Of a stretch of DNA of 64,000 bases, positions 24,247 to 35,137 are shown piece by piece. Within the stretch, counting starts at the first letter, position 1; every line of letters begins with the position of its first letter. The notes under the pieces were generated by a model. It made no database searches. It had not been told where the DNA came from and saw only the letters and a list, made by a program, of their open reading frames with translations. The stretch spans positions 4,030,001-4,094,000 of the forward strand of contig JAVTVX010000010.1 in assembly GCA_033439265.1 (NCBI GenBank), read 5' to 3'. The stretch is from Dillenia suffruticosa (Eukaryota; Streptophyta; Magnoliopsida; Dilleniales; Dilleniaceae). The position numbers were made by a program, and so were the translations under genes.

Positions 24247-26393
24247 TTGTAGGTGTTAATCCAACAAAAATAAATTTTTCATATTTCAAATAATATGAAT
24301 ATAGTGTAAGTAGTATCGTATTCACAGGGAACGATGGATTATTTATTTTAAGGAAAATATGGGGATTTGAGAAATTATTTAGAATTAACAAAAATAAATA
24401 AATCAATGAGATTAACTAAAGTAAAAAAATAAATAATACCAATTAAATAAGAAAAATGTCAATGAGAATAAGATCTAGTCAAAGGAATTAAAAAAGCAAA
24501 AATCACTCAATATTATGTGAATAAATTGATTATAGTCCAAACTATCACAAAACAACCAATCTTTTCTTACTTTTTTCGGTAATTAAAATACTATCACTAA
24601 TTACTTTTCTAATCAAAAGACAACCCAAAAACTCTCATTAAATTTAGTATTTTGACAACATTAAAATTTAGAGAGATCCAATCCTGATTAATAAATTCCA
24701 GCCTGAATTTATTTAAATTAAATTATATAATCTCTTGACATAAGTTAAACTGCTTGCGAGATTATAAAACTCTATCAATTACCACTCTATTAAAAATAAA
24801 TAAATTTTACTGTTTTTAAATATTTGTAAACTATTCTAAAGTTATTAAATATAGATTTCTGTTTAACAAATCCAAAATAACCATTAACATTAGGGTATAG
24901 AGATTAAATAAATATTCGCAAATATTAAGTCAATAAAATCACTTAGATCTCACAATCTTCATTCATTAAGCCTTGAACAATCCTTTGATTAGAAAAATAA
25001 ATTAAAATGAATTCATGAAGATAAAGAACTTACAAATAGATTTTTTTATTGATACTGAAAAAGAATGTGAACTACAAGAAAAAAAATGCTTTTCCGACTA
25101 CAGCCTCTTCACCTTAATATACGCCTCCTTCAAGCCAAGAATAAAGAAAGTATCTATACCCTAAGGAGGCCGGCTGCAACCCTAAAAGAAAAGATGAATT
25201 TTTCCTATTTTTCTTTTTGTCTTGGGAAAAATTATTCAAATTACTTTTTAAGATAGGATAAAATTCCCTAAAAGATAATATCCTAAAAATTTCAAATAAA
25301 AGAAAATCCTTAAAAAAATAAAATATTTTGACGTTTATATTTTCCAAAAAATTCACATCCCTAAATATTTGGAATGGAGAGAAGATCTTCAAAAGTCTTG
25401 CATTACCCCTTGAATTCAATTTGCTCTCGTGCTAATAAAGGAAAGAAGAACTCATTTGCTAACTTAAGTAGGATTGGAATGAATTGAAGAAATCAACCGA
25501 ACTCAAATCAAGAGCACTTCCATTGAAGAAAAAATCGAATGCTCATTATTGGAGAATGCAAGTTTACACAGAGAGAGAGAGAAGGAGAAGATGTAGTTCA
25601 ATCTAAAAACTAACTTCCTTTCCTATTTCTACTCTTTATTCACCTGCTTCCCTAACAACTAACACTAATTGCCTTTTTACTTACTTCCCTAACTAACTAA
25701 CAACTAACTGTCTTCTCTTGCCATCTCAACACAACTAACAACTAACAACTAACTGTCTTCCTCTTGCCAACTCAGCACATCCTGCTAGTTATTTCTCATG
25801 CATTAATATCCCTTCCCCTCAAGAAGATCCTTGCCCTCAAGGATTAAAGGTAGGGTATTTTAAGTGGAAATCATACCAATTGACACAGTTAGCATCTTCA
25901 GGAAAACTATCACTCCATTGAACTAACACCTGTGTAATAGCAGCATTACCCTTTTTTACTACCCTTCTGTCCAAGATTGCCACTGCTCCACTATCAATTG
26001 ACCTTGCTCATTAACTTTTTTAGGTAAATGAGGAGTAACGGGTGCATTCCCAACCTTCTTTTTGAGCAGAGATACTTAAAAGACTGAGTGAATCTAGGCA
26101 TCAGTAGGAAGCCGTAACTTGTGGGCCACCTTACCCGCTTTAACTTGGATTAAGAAAGGACCAAAATATCATGGAGATAATTTTTGACAATGGTGAGTCC
26201 GTAGAGAATGCAATGCTATCTAATTTTTCCATCATTTGCATAATTGCTTCAATTAAATCCCTTTTTCTCCACATTTCTCCATGCATCTCTTTCATTGAGT
26301 CTAGCACATCAATCATCATAAATTAGTGTAATATTTTCTCAAAACAATGAAAAAAAATCAATTACAAATATTACACTCATTTTATCCCTATCA
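24247..26393. mobile_element. 2.15-kb insertion within the hAT transposase gene
   Basis: It is flanked by CGTGA on both sides (24242-24246 and 26394-26398) and begins TTGTAGGTGTTAATCC. Its right end, reverse-complemented, is TGATAGGGATAAAATGAG. A 5-bp duplication suggests an LTR-retrotransposon-type integration. Most of the left half is AT-rich and non-coding, with GTAAGTAGTATCGTATTCAC near the start. The right half includes a chromovirus-like fragment. I could not find an LTR pair, so this is a composite or non-autonomous element of uncertain class. Confidence 0.7.
25434..26225 (-). pseudogene. Chromovirus 3' end fragment, related to the 7-kb element
   Basis: Collinear with 7100-7600. It has the polypurine-like run TCCCTTCCCCTC, then the complement of the chromodomain region, including words such as GAAGATCCTTGCCCTCAAGG and CTATCACTCCATTGAAC, with many substitutions. 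It sits inside the 24247-26393 insertion. Confidence 0.75.
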
Positions 26394-27233
26394 CGTGACC
26401 TTAGAGTCTGCATTCAATAGGAGAGGTCATGTTCTTGACTCTTTCGCAGCATTTTGATTATAGGAATGGTAGAGACCCTTATTTGTGCACAAGATTGGTT
26501 GCATACAAATCATAAAATCTTTTTACTTGGAAGAATGTTTGAGAGAACTTGAAAAGTTAGAATTAGATAAAAATATTCTTTATTTCAACTTTCTATGACT
26601 ATGTTGTAGTTTTTATCTAATGTAATTTAATATTAACATCAATCTCTTACCTTTTTATGTTGTCGAAACTCCAGGACATGAAAAGTATCGCATCATTAAC
26701 ATTGAAGAATGAGAAATTAAAAATGAAATTCGAATATCCTAATATTAGAGTTTGTTGGTTGTTATTTATTCTAATTCCTATGGTTTTTTGTTGCACTTTC
26801 TTAAATTAAGAATATATTCGATAAACAATTTTTATATAATTTATTTCTATTTTGAATGTATTTTTATAAGTGTTATGTAATTTTGAAATTGTTATTTTAT
26901 TTGATTTTAAGTGTTTAAAAATAGTTTTGATGAATGAAAATTGTTTAGGTAATGAAGATGAGACTATTGGATATAGTGTGTTTCTCTTGGATGTGAAGAT
27001 TGTTTAAACCCTTTTAAATGTAGTTTATGTAAGTTAATATTGTATAAGAAACATGTAAAAAAAATGTGCGGATTCAAATAGGATATCCGCAAATCCAACT
27101 TTCTAAATGTAGATATCCACACTTCTAGATATCCTCATTTGTGGATAGGGATTCGGTTAGTAAAATTTAGAATCCACAAATATGAATTTAGATAGTAAAA
27201 ATTTCTTGCCCATCAAATATCCACTCTCATTGC

Positions 27234-27236
<3 letters not shown>

Positions 27237-27264
<28 letters not shown>

Positions 27265-27770
27265 CTGACGCCGACACTCTCTCTCTCTCGCTCCGCCAAA
27301 AACCCGTTGTTCAATCGTTCGAGTAGCTCTCTCATGTTGCTCAACCAGATAAGTAGTCCCTTCCCTCCCTTCTCTCTCTTCTCTCTCTCTCTCTCTCTTC
27401 CTTGCTCCCTCGCTTATACCTCCTGTGTCTTCTCCCTCTCTCGTGACCTTTCTCCCTCTCCACCTTCCTCTCTGTCTCTTCACTCTCGAAAACACAGCCC
27501 TTTATCTCTTGTGATCTCTCTTTCTCTCTCCCCCCGACCCCTAGGTGAACCAGATCTACCCTTCCACCATAACATCCGATCCAGATCTGTACTCGGAAAC
27601 CCTCGAAACCTCAAATCTTGCCAGAAATCTAGATCTCTCCTGACTCGGTGACAAAAAAAAATCAGATCTTCTGACAGATATTTGAGTCCAGGACCCATTC
27701 TCGCTCTCTTGCACTCTCTCTTCCTCTCTCTCTTTTTCTCTCTCTCCCCCGCTAACCCCCCGCCTACTCT
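27237..27770. repeat. CT-rich low-complexity block
   Basis: Repeated CTCTCTCT and CCCTCT runs. The open frames on both strands consist of Ser/Leu/Pro or Arg/Glu runs and are composition artefacts, not genes. Confidence 0.85.
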
Positions 27771-27869
27771 CTACCTCCCTTTCCACCTGTTGACCCCGAC
27801 AGGAAGCCTATCACCGCACCCAAGACAAAAACCCATTCGTCTTCTCTGTCCAGTGTTAATAGCACTGGT

Positions 27870-28189
27870 ACTATTAGTAATCCTGTAATTAGTATTAATA
27901 CTACTATTATTAGTGGGATTATTATATCATTAGTAACTATTATTATTATTATTATAAACATTATTATTACTATTAATATTACCACTGCTTATTAGTTGGT
28001 TTTAATAATCTTACCACTAATAGTAATACTACCATTATTAGTGTTAGTATTCTTATCTTTTAGGAATACTATCATATGTAATATTATTAATAACAATATT
28101 AGTATTAACAATAGTATAATTTTTAGTGTTATTAGCAATATTCTGATCATTATTACTTGTATTATTACTATTATTACTCTTAATACTTC

Positions 28190-28220
<31 letters not shown>

Positions 28221-28270
28221 AATATCATTTTAATATCTATTTATTTATTCATTTATGTATTTATTTATTA
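27870..28270. repeat. ATT/ATA-rich low-complexity block
   Basis: Degenerate ATT, TAT and ACT triplets ending in an (AT)n run (28191-28214). The Ile/Asn-rich frames on both strands are artefacts. Confidence 0.85.
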
Positions 28271-28544
28271 GTAGTAGTTATCTTTACACCAAGTTCATTT
28301 TTATATATCATTATTTTAAGAACTCCGCCACGACCGATTCCAAGCTCGGGTCAAGGAATAGGGTTATGGTAGGTCGATAGCCAGCGTAAAATCTTTTGTC
28401 AAATGAAAGATGAGAGACAGAGATATAAATACTTTTGGGGCGTTTCCTCCTCAGCGATGTGCTACATCAAATCCCAGATGTAGCGACAAATTAACAAGAG
28501 ATACTAGGGTGCGGGTAAATAAGTTAGTCCACGAAAATAGGATT

Positions 28545-31335
28545 CGTCTAGCCACTTAGAATATATGATTTTTGACAGGTAAGTTAGGAGAGATTGGAGA
28601 AATAATGGATAGACGAAAAATTCACATCATGTGTCTTCAAGAAACTAAGTGGGTCGGAGAGAAAGCTAGAGTAGTAGAGCCATATGGTCATAAACTTTGG
28701 TACATAGGAAGAGATAGGAGTAAGAATCGGGTATGAATAATTGTACATACAACTCTGTTAGAGGATGTGATAAAGATAAGAAGAAAAGGAGATAGAATTA
28801 TATTTGTCAAGTTAGTAGATAGGAAAAATATAGTTAATATAGTTAGTGTGTATGCGCCCCAAATAGATGAAGATGCAATTAGTAAAAAATAATTTTGTGA
28901 GAATTTAGATAAATTTATACAAACCATACCTAGTAGTGAGAAACTATTTATTGGAGGAGACTTAAATGGACATGCAGGAGTAAGGAACGAAGGATTCGAA
29001 ATCGTTCATGGCAACTTTGGATTCGGTAGTAGGAATGGGGTAGGGGATACCATTTTAGAATTTGCCACACCATTCGATCTAATAGTTGTAAACACTACTT
29101 TTAAAAAAAAAGAAGCGCACTTAGTTACATATAAAAGTGGATATAATACTAGACAAATAAATTTCTTTCTCACTAGAAGAGATGATAGAATGACTTGTAA
29201 GGATTGTAAGGTTATCCCGGGGGAGAGTATGACAACTTAACATAGGTTTCTAGTTTTAGATGTGCGCGTGTCTAAAAAGTGAAAGAAATACCGCCCATTT
29301 GTAGAGTCAAGAATTAAGTGGTGGAATTTGAATGGAGAAAAGATAACGGCTTTTAAAGATAAATTACTTCAAATGACAAATTGGTCTACTAATAATGATT
29401 CGAAAACAATGTGGAAAGAGATGTCGACTAACATTATGAGTGTTGGTAAGGAAGTTCTTGGTGTATCTAAGGGTCAGGTCCCAATAGGCAAAAAATCATG
29501 CTGATAGAACGAAAAAATTCAAACGGCTATCCGTACAAAATGAGAGTTTTATAGAAATCTTAAAGGCAATAGTAGTAACGAGACATATGACAAATACAAA
29601 AATACAAAAAAAGATGTGAAAAAAATTATGCATGATTCAAAGATCAAGGTGTATAATGAACTATACAAGAGATTAGAGACTAAACAAGGAGATAGAGAGA
29701 TCTACAGGCTAAGCTAAGGGAAAGAAAGGGTAAAGATCTAAATGGTGTTAGATGTATTAAGAGTGAAACTAATAGTATACTTGTAAAAGATGATGATATG
29801 AGAAGACGTTGGTGTGATTATTTTGATAATTTTTTTAATGTTAGGAGTACAACAGATATATGAAATATCGAGATACCTATAACCGAAATTAATAAAGATT
29901 TTAAACGTAAAATTCGCTCTCATGAAGTGAAAGATGCTCTAAAGAGGATGAAAAATAATAAAGCCATAGGATCAGATGACATTCTTATAGAAATATGGAA
30001 ATGTTTGGGTGAATTTTGTATAAAAGTGTTAACGGATATTTTTAATAAAATTTGACAAATTAAGAGAATGCGCCAAATATGGAGAAAAAGTATAATTATA
30101 CCGCTATATAAGAATAAAAGAGACATACAAGATTACTCCAACTATAGAGGAGTTAAACTTATGAGTCATACCATAAAGTTATGAGAGAGAGTAATAGAGC
30201 ATAGATTGAGATTGAAGATAACTGTATCAGACGAAAACCATCCACTTGTTAAGACATTTGATGGAGACATATAGAGCACACAAGAGAGACCTATACATGA
30301 TATTCATTGATTTAGAAAAAGTATATGATAGTGTTACTAGAGAATTATTGTGGTGGGCGTTGATGAAAAAAAGAATATCTTTGAGATACATTAATCTCAT
30401 TAAAGATATGTATGATGGAGTTACAATCGGCGTTAGAACTTGCGGGGGTTTGAATGATAGTTTTCCCATTAACATTGCACTCCATCAATGTTCGGCATTA
30501 AGTCCCCTCATTTTTGCAATAGTGATAACGATTTACAAAAAATATCTAAAATAAAATACCATGGTGTATACTTTTTGTAAATGATATAGTGTTAGTTGAT
30601 AAAATTAGAGAAAGTGTTAGTACTAAATTAGAATTATGGAGACTCACACTAAAATCTAGAGGGTTTAGATTGAGTCGATCGAAAAGCGAATATATGAGAT
30701 GTAGGTTTAGCGATAGTTATAGGAATGATAAAGAAACGATTGATTAGATGGGCAAAATGTCTTTAAAAATGACTGATTTAGATATCTAGGGTCTATTATT
30801 CAAAATGATGGCAATATAGATGGAGATGTAAACCATAGGATTTAATCAGGTTGGATGAAATGGAGAAAAATATCCGAAATTCTTTGCGATCAGACGATAC
30901 CATTACACCTGAAGGAAAAGTTCTATAGAACTACGGTTAGACCTACACTATTATATGGTACTGAGTGTTGGACTATTAAATAATAATAAGAATAAAAGAT
31001 AGTTGTAGCAGAAATGAGAATATTTAGGTGGATATATGGAAAAACTAAAAAAAATAAAATTAGAAATGAAAAGATTCGTAATAAGTTGGGAGTTAGTTTT
31101 ATTGTAGATAAGATGTGAGAGTGTCGTTTGAGGTGGCTCGGATATGTGTAAAGAAGACCTAAAGATGCACCAGTTAGGAAAATGAAAAATTTAATTATAG
31201 GAGATATAGTAAAACGTAGAGATAGACCATTGAAAACTTGGATACAAATTATCCGTAAAGATATGGAGGTTAAGAGTTTAGAAGAGGAAATTGTTTTAAA
31301 TAGGAATTGATGGCATAATAGAATCCGCACAAATT
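28545..31335 (+). pseudogene. RTE LINE endonuclease-reverse transcriptase ORF remnant
   Basis: The apurinic-type endonuclease is at about 28590-29290: RRKIHIMCLQETKWVGEKAR, then LWYIGRDRSKNRV, IVSVYAPQIDE and FIGGDLNGHAG. Reverse transcriptase is at about 30090-30720: NYSNYRGVKLMSHTIKL, IFIDLEKVYDSVTRELLWWA, then LHQCSALSPLIFAIVI, where the usual Gly before SALSP is Cys. The catalytic box is damaged, seen as an LFVNDIVLVD-like stretch. The C-terminus at about 31010-31330 includes AEMRIFRWIYGK, CRLRWLGYV and PLKTWIQIIRKDMEV. Several stops interrupt it. Confidence 0.85.
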
Positions 31336-31587
31336 AAATCAATATATTTATGATATTTATCTATTAACTTTTATTTATTTTTATTTTATTTTTCTCTTAT
31401 TTTATTTTCTTTATTTTATTTTTATTTTTATTTATTTTTATCTATATATATTTTATTCTTATTTTTCTCTTTTTTCTATCTTATATAAATTTGTCTCTCA
31501 AATGGCTGACCCCAAATTTTGGGAATAAACCTCGGCTTGTTGTTGTTGTTATCAAATATCCACTTTGCATGTACCCCTAATTGCAAG

Positions 31588-32358
31588 TAGAAGAATTCTA
31601 AAAGCGTTGTGTGATAAGCATATGACAATATTCTAGTGTTTCTTGTGTACACTACAACATGCCACATTGATGATCTTTGTATGACAATGGAAAATCTATC
31701 ATTTTCTATTCAATCAACCTCCAGTGAGCTCGTGCCCTGAAAGGGTATATATATATATATATGTATATAGATGCACTTTCTACCTTATCCTAAAGTCCTC
31801 CCATTGTTCCTAGAGTTAAGGTTTAAGTGGGAGTCCCACTTTTTCATGCGAGGATCTCCCATCTTGATCTATCATCAACATCATCACATCAACACATAAA
31901 ATGAAGTCATTAGCTAATTATTATAAGGCCTCATTTTTTAATATCCAACTAATATTCCTATAGGTCCTCTTAATAAGCATATTAAGATATCATTATGGTT
32001 AGTTAATATTTGTATTTATATCAATATTATTATAATTTCTATTATTTTTTCATCTTTTTTCTTTTCTTTGAGTTATGGTTGTTTTTCCATAAGCATTCTT
32101 TATTTTTTTCCTCTTATTGTGAACAATATACTATTGAGATGAAGATTCTTCATTTCTTTAATTTAATTTATACCCAGGTTTTTTTTTTTGCCCTCTTCCT
32201 CTTTGTTTGTATTTTCTTTAACTTTCGTGTTCTTGGCCTCACTTATCTTTTTTTTTACAAATCAATTTTTAAATCTGTTTAGTTGAATTAGGTCAACTCA
32301 AAATACACAAATTTTGAATTGACAAAATTAGCATTTATGCAGACTTAGGAAACACATC
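31588..32358. other. AT-rich non-coding stretch
   Basis: No gene is supported. It contains a TA microsatellite (about 31746-31764) and poly-T runs that produce Phe-rich spurious frames. Confidence 0.5.
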
Positions 32359-32361
32359 TTA

Positions 32362-33683
32362 GGTGGCGTTTGATTAAAGAAAATGAGAATCAAGAATCAA
32401 ATTGAAACTCATATGAGTTGTTTGGATTAATGGAATAAAAATGAATATTTGAGTGTGCAACCCTCTAAAACTCAAATAAAATGATGGATTTTGACCAAAA
32501 TTCAAATCTCAAATCTTAGAAAAATATTTGACAACTTCTTTGCTCTTCTATTGAGTCGACGCTTCTTTTTCCTTTTCCATCATTTTCTCTTCCTCAAACT
32601 TTCTTCTCAAGTCTTTGCGATTCAATTGAATCTATGGCCGAAGAAAAAAAATAAAGATGGAGGATGTCTTCATCGTCGATTGAAGATCGATGACATCGTA
32701 GCCATCAAAGTAGAGCTCATATGGTAATTGAACGAACGACTAAGGACGAATTCGAAACCTTCAATGGTAGAATCTGAAATCAACTATAGACGATTAGTCA
32801 TAATAAGTGGTGACAACAACAACTTAAGGTGACGGTAAAGAGCGATCGAATACTAGAGATACATTAGTGACAGAATCAAAAGCCGAAGGTGACTCAATTT
32901 TTGGCGGTGGAATCACAAGACATTGATGAAAAACTAAGAGTGTGACAAATTGAAGTGAGTGATGATGATGGAATTGTAGAAGCTTGGTAACTAAGGATTC
33001 TAGAGTGATGAAAAGGTTATGCGATTAAAGTGCTGGTATTGGAATTGACAAAAGGATTGAACAATGATGATGGAGATAGAAGACCGGTGATGTCATAACA
33101 AGGCAAATTGGAACAAGGGTAAAGTCGAAGGCAAAGACGCGAAAGAATTTGAAATTTGAATCAACAGTAATGAAGATGAATGATGTTGATTGAAATTGGG
33201 TTAGACAAGAGTCGATGAAAAGTTGAAGACGATAGACGAAGGCTTGAATGAAACTCGAAGACAATGAAATTGAAGATTGCACTAGGAATTGAATTAAAAC
33301 ACTAGAACATTTGAAAGAAAAACAAAGCAAAGAAAATAAAAAACAGTTCGAAGAATAATAATCCCTCTCTTGTGCACTTCAAATAATTTCTTTTTAATTT
33401 GAATTTAATATTATTATTTTTAGTAATAAAATCATCTTATTGGATGCAATATACAACAATATTTCTATTCTTTAATAAAAAAAATTTTAAATCATTTTTA
33501 CCAAGGGCAAAATACATTATTTTTATTCAGAAAGATATACAAAACAAATATTAATATTGATAATCACGTTCATTCTAAAATTTGAACCAAATAATTGATA
33601 TTAGAATCAATTTTTTTATTCCATTTTCAAGATCTTTAATTCCGAATTTAATTCTGATTTACAAGTACAAACCAAATGTCCCC
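32362..33683. mobile_element. PIF/Harbinger-like (Tourist-type) non-autonomous element
   Basis: TTA flanks both sides (32359-32361 and 33684-33686). The left end is GGTGGCGTTTGATT and the right end, reverse-complemented, GGGGACATTTGGTT, matching 10 of 14. Subterminal sequence on both sides is rich in GAATCA, AATTGA and related words. The 1.32-kb interior has no transposase; its frames are short and unsupported. Confidence 0.65.
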
Positions 33684-33686
33684 TTA

Positions 33687-34923
33687 GTTTTTTTAGAGTT
33701 TTGAAGTTATATCAATTAGATGATTATAACTCAAATTAAGAATTTTTTATAAGACGTGTTGATGGTATAATATTTAACAACCCATAACCATACAAGACCT
33801 AACAGCCAATAGCTATAAAATTCAGAGACTGCAAAACTCACAGATCACTCGGTAGGCACACGAGACGACTGAGTGGGTGCTTGGTCAAACACTCTCGAAC
33901 ATTATTCGGTCGAACACTCTCGATTGAATATCTCAATTAAACCTCTCAAAATTATTGAGTGATCTTCCACCAAACAACGTCTTCTTGAAGCGAATCAAGA
34001 TCATTATTACACGACATGAATCTCACTTAATCTCGGAAGTAATCTCATCCAATAATAAAGGAAATTTTTATAAAAATTTGAATTTCTCTTAATTCCATAA
34101 GATCTAAAATCTTCTAAAAATCTTTAATTACAATTTTTGTAATTTTGAAAGATCTCTAACGAACTTTTTATAAGGTAATTAGGGTTTTTACACTATTAAA
34201 TAAGAGATTTGCCATATATACACATACAATACATACTGAGCAAAGATGACCTATCAGGTTTGTTTTTCGACACTACATATACATATTACACAAAAACAAC
34301 ACAAAATAAAAAATAGGTCTTTTCGCAGTCTGTTCTCTTTTTTATTATTATTCTTTCTGATTTGAGTATCGAAATTTCTTTCGTCAGATCACTTTCGATG
34401 GATATTTTTCTGGTCTTTCTATCCATGAAGATCCAAAAGACGCATCAAAATTGGTTCCATGTTCAGGTCAGTAGAGTAGTTTATCTGTAGAATAAACCCA
34501 CCTCCGACGTGTGTATTAACATGAAATTTTGTTTTAAGAATGACATAGATTTAATTTAAAAATTTAGCTTATCTTTCTCCTCTATCCAATACTAATTCCC
34601 CACAAATAAAATGAAAAAATATTAAGTTCAATTGATCAATAAAGTATAAATCAATCTATAAAGTTAACCCAAACATATGGGTCAACATTTTCAATTTTGG
34701 CCGAGGTATTGGAGTTTTGAGAAGTCATTTATGGGCGTTGTTTCTATGAGATAATACAAATATTCAAACCTTCACCTTCAAAACCCTTAAAAGTTTTGCC
34801 TAGTTTCAAAAGCAGCAATATTGATTTATACCAATTTTTTCCCTTCCTTTTCCTCTTGCCCAGAAAAAGAATTTCCGAACAGTAGATCTCTCCATCCAAA
34901 CATTCTTCCACAGGCTAGAGAAA
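33687..34923. other. Non-coding stretch upstream of the MULE
   Basis: No supportable gene. CACTCTCGA occurs twice around 33890 and 33915, with CGGTCGAA nearby. A short plus-strand frame near 34380-34470 ends at a possible CAG/GT donor, but I recognise no product. Confidence 0.45.
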
Positions 34924-35137
34924 AGGGAAAGGAGGGTTATTTACCAAAATAACGTTGATTTAAAAATAAATTCTTTAAATGTGAGTCTTTTTTTGTTTCC
35001 CAAAATGATGACTTTGCACTTTTAGAGTGTGAAATCAATTTTTTTTTAAAATTTTTTGATGAATTATTATTTGTTTTGCCAGGGAAAATAAGTTTCGCAT
35101 TCAATATATTACGACGTCTCCACTCTTAAACACTAAG

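Larger units (their letters stand above)
22620..26600 (+). pseudogene. hAT-family transposase, interrupted and degraded
   Basis: The likely start is ATG at 22620, with a frameshift before 22688. A BED-type zinc finger follows at about 22770-22920: VWDHFIKVEGLPKN, then GTSCLSNHLKTC, which keeps the C-terminal His and Cys; an expected upstream Cys pair is not clear. The RNase H-like core is legible across frameshifts from about 23220 to 23900: a TMDI-x-TSIQNLG stretch, LTTHFIDDDWKLYKKIISFC, a TVDN-like stretch, then IRCAAHI-like sequence. Near 24140 LARHENK is followed by an SRY-x-x-LAILVSIV stretch. The C-terminal dimerisation part resumes at 26395 (LESAFNRRGHVLDSF, then LFVHKIGC). The insertion 24247-26393 falls between VSIV and TLESAF; removing it with one CGTGA copy restores the frame exactly. 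Confidence 0.85.
27226..31550 (+). mobile_element. RTE-clade LINE, 4.3 kb, nested in the hAT element
   Basis: ATCAAATATCCACT occurs at 27212-27225 and again at 31551-31564 and is taken as the 14-bp target duplication. The 3' end reads CAAATTTTGGGAATAAACC followed by GGCTTGTTGTTGTTGTT, the TTG-type tail of plant RTE elements. Endonuclease and reverse transcriptase remnants fill 28545-31335. The first ~1.1 kb is CT-rich and then ATT-rich and has no LINE protein. It is either a long 5' region of this copy or an earlier insertion sharing the same site. Confidence 0.8.
21018..31579 (+). mobile_element. hAT transposon carrying two nested insertions
   Basis: Left end TAGGGCTATTCAAA. The right end, reverse-complemented, is TAGGGGTACATGCA, so the terminal inverted repeat is short (TAGGG plus scattered matches). 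Both sides carry the 8-bp duplication ATTGCAAG (21010-21017 and 31580-31587), as hAT elements make. Inside lies a plus-strand hAT transposase remnant, split by one insertion (24247-26393) and followed by another (27226-31550). Subtracting both with their duplications leaves about 4.07 kb, a normal size for an autonomous hAT. Confidence 0.85.

Noticed and set aside
27157..28271. Frames of 70-114 codons on both strands
   Set aside because: They come from CT and ATT low-complexity DNA inside the LINE insertion.
33718..34250. Possible LTR starting TGTTGATGG with repeated CACTCTCGA words
   Set aside because: No second terminus or target duplication could be identified.
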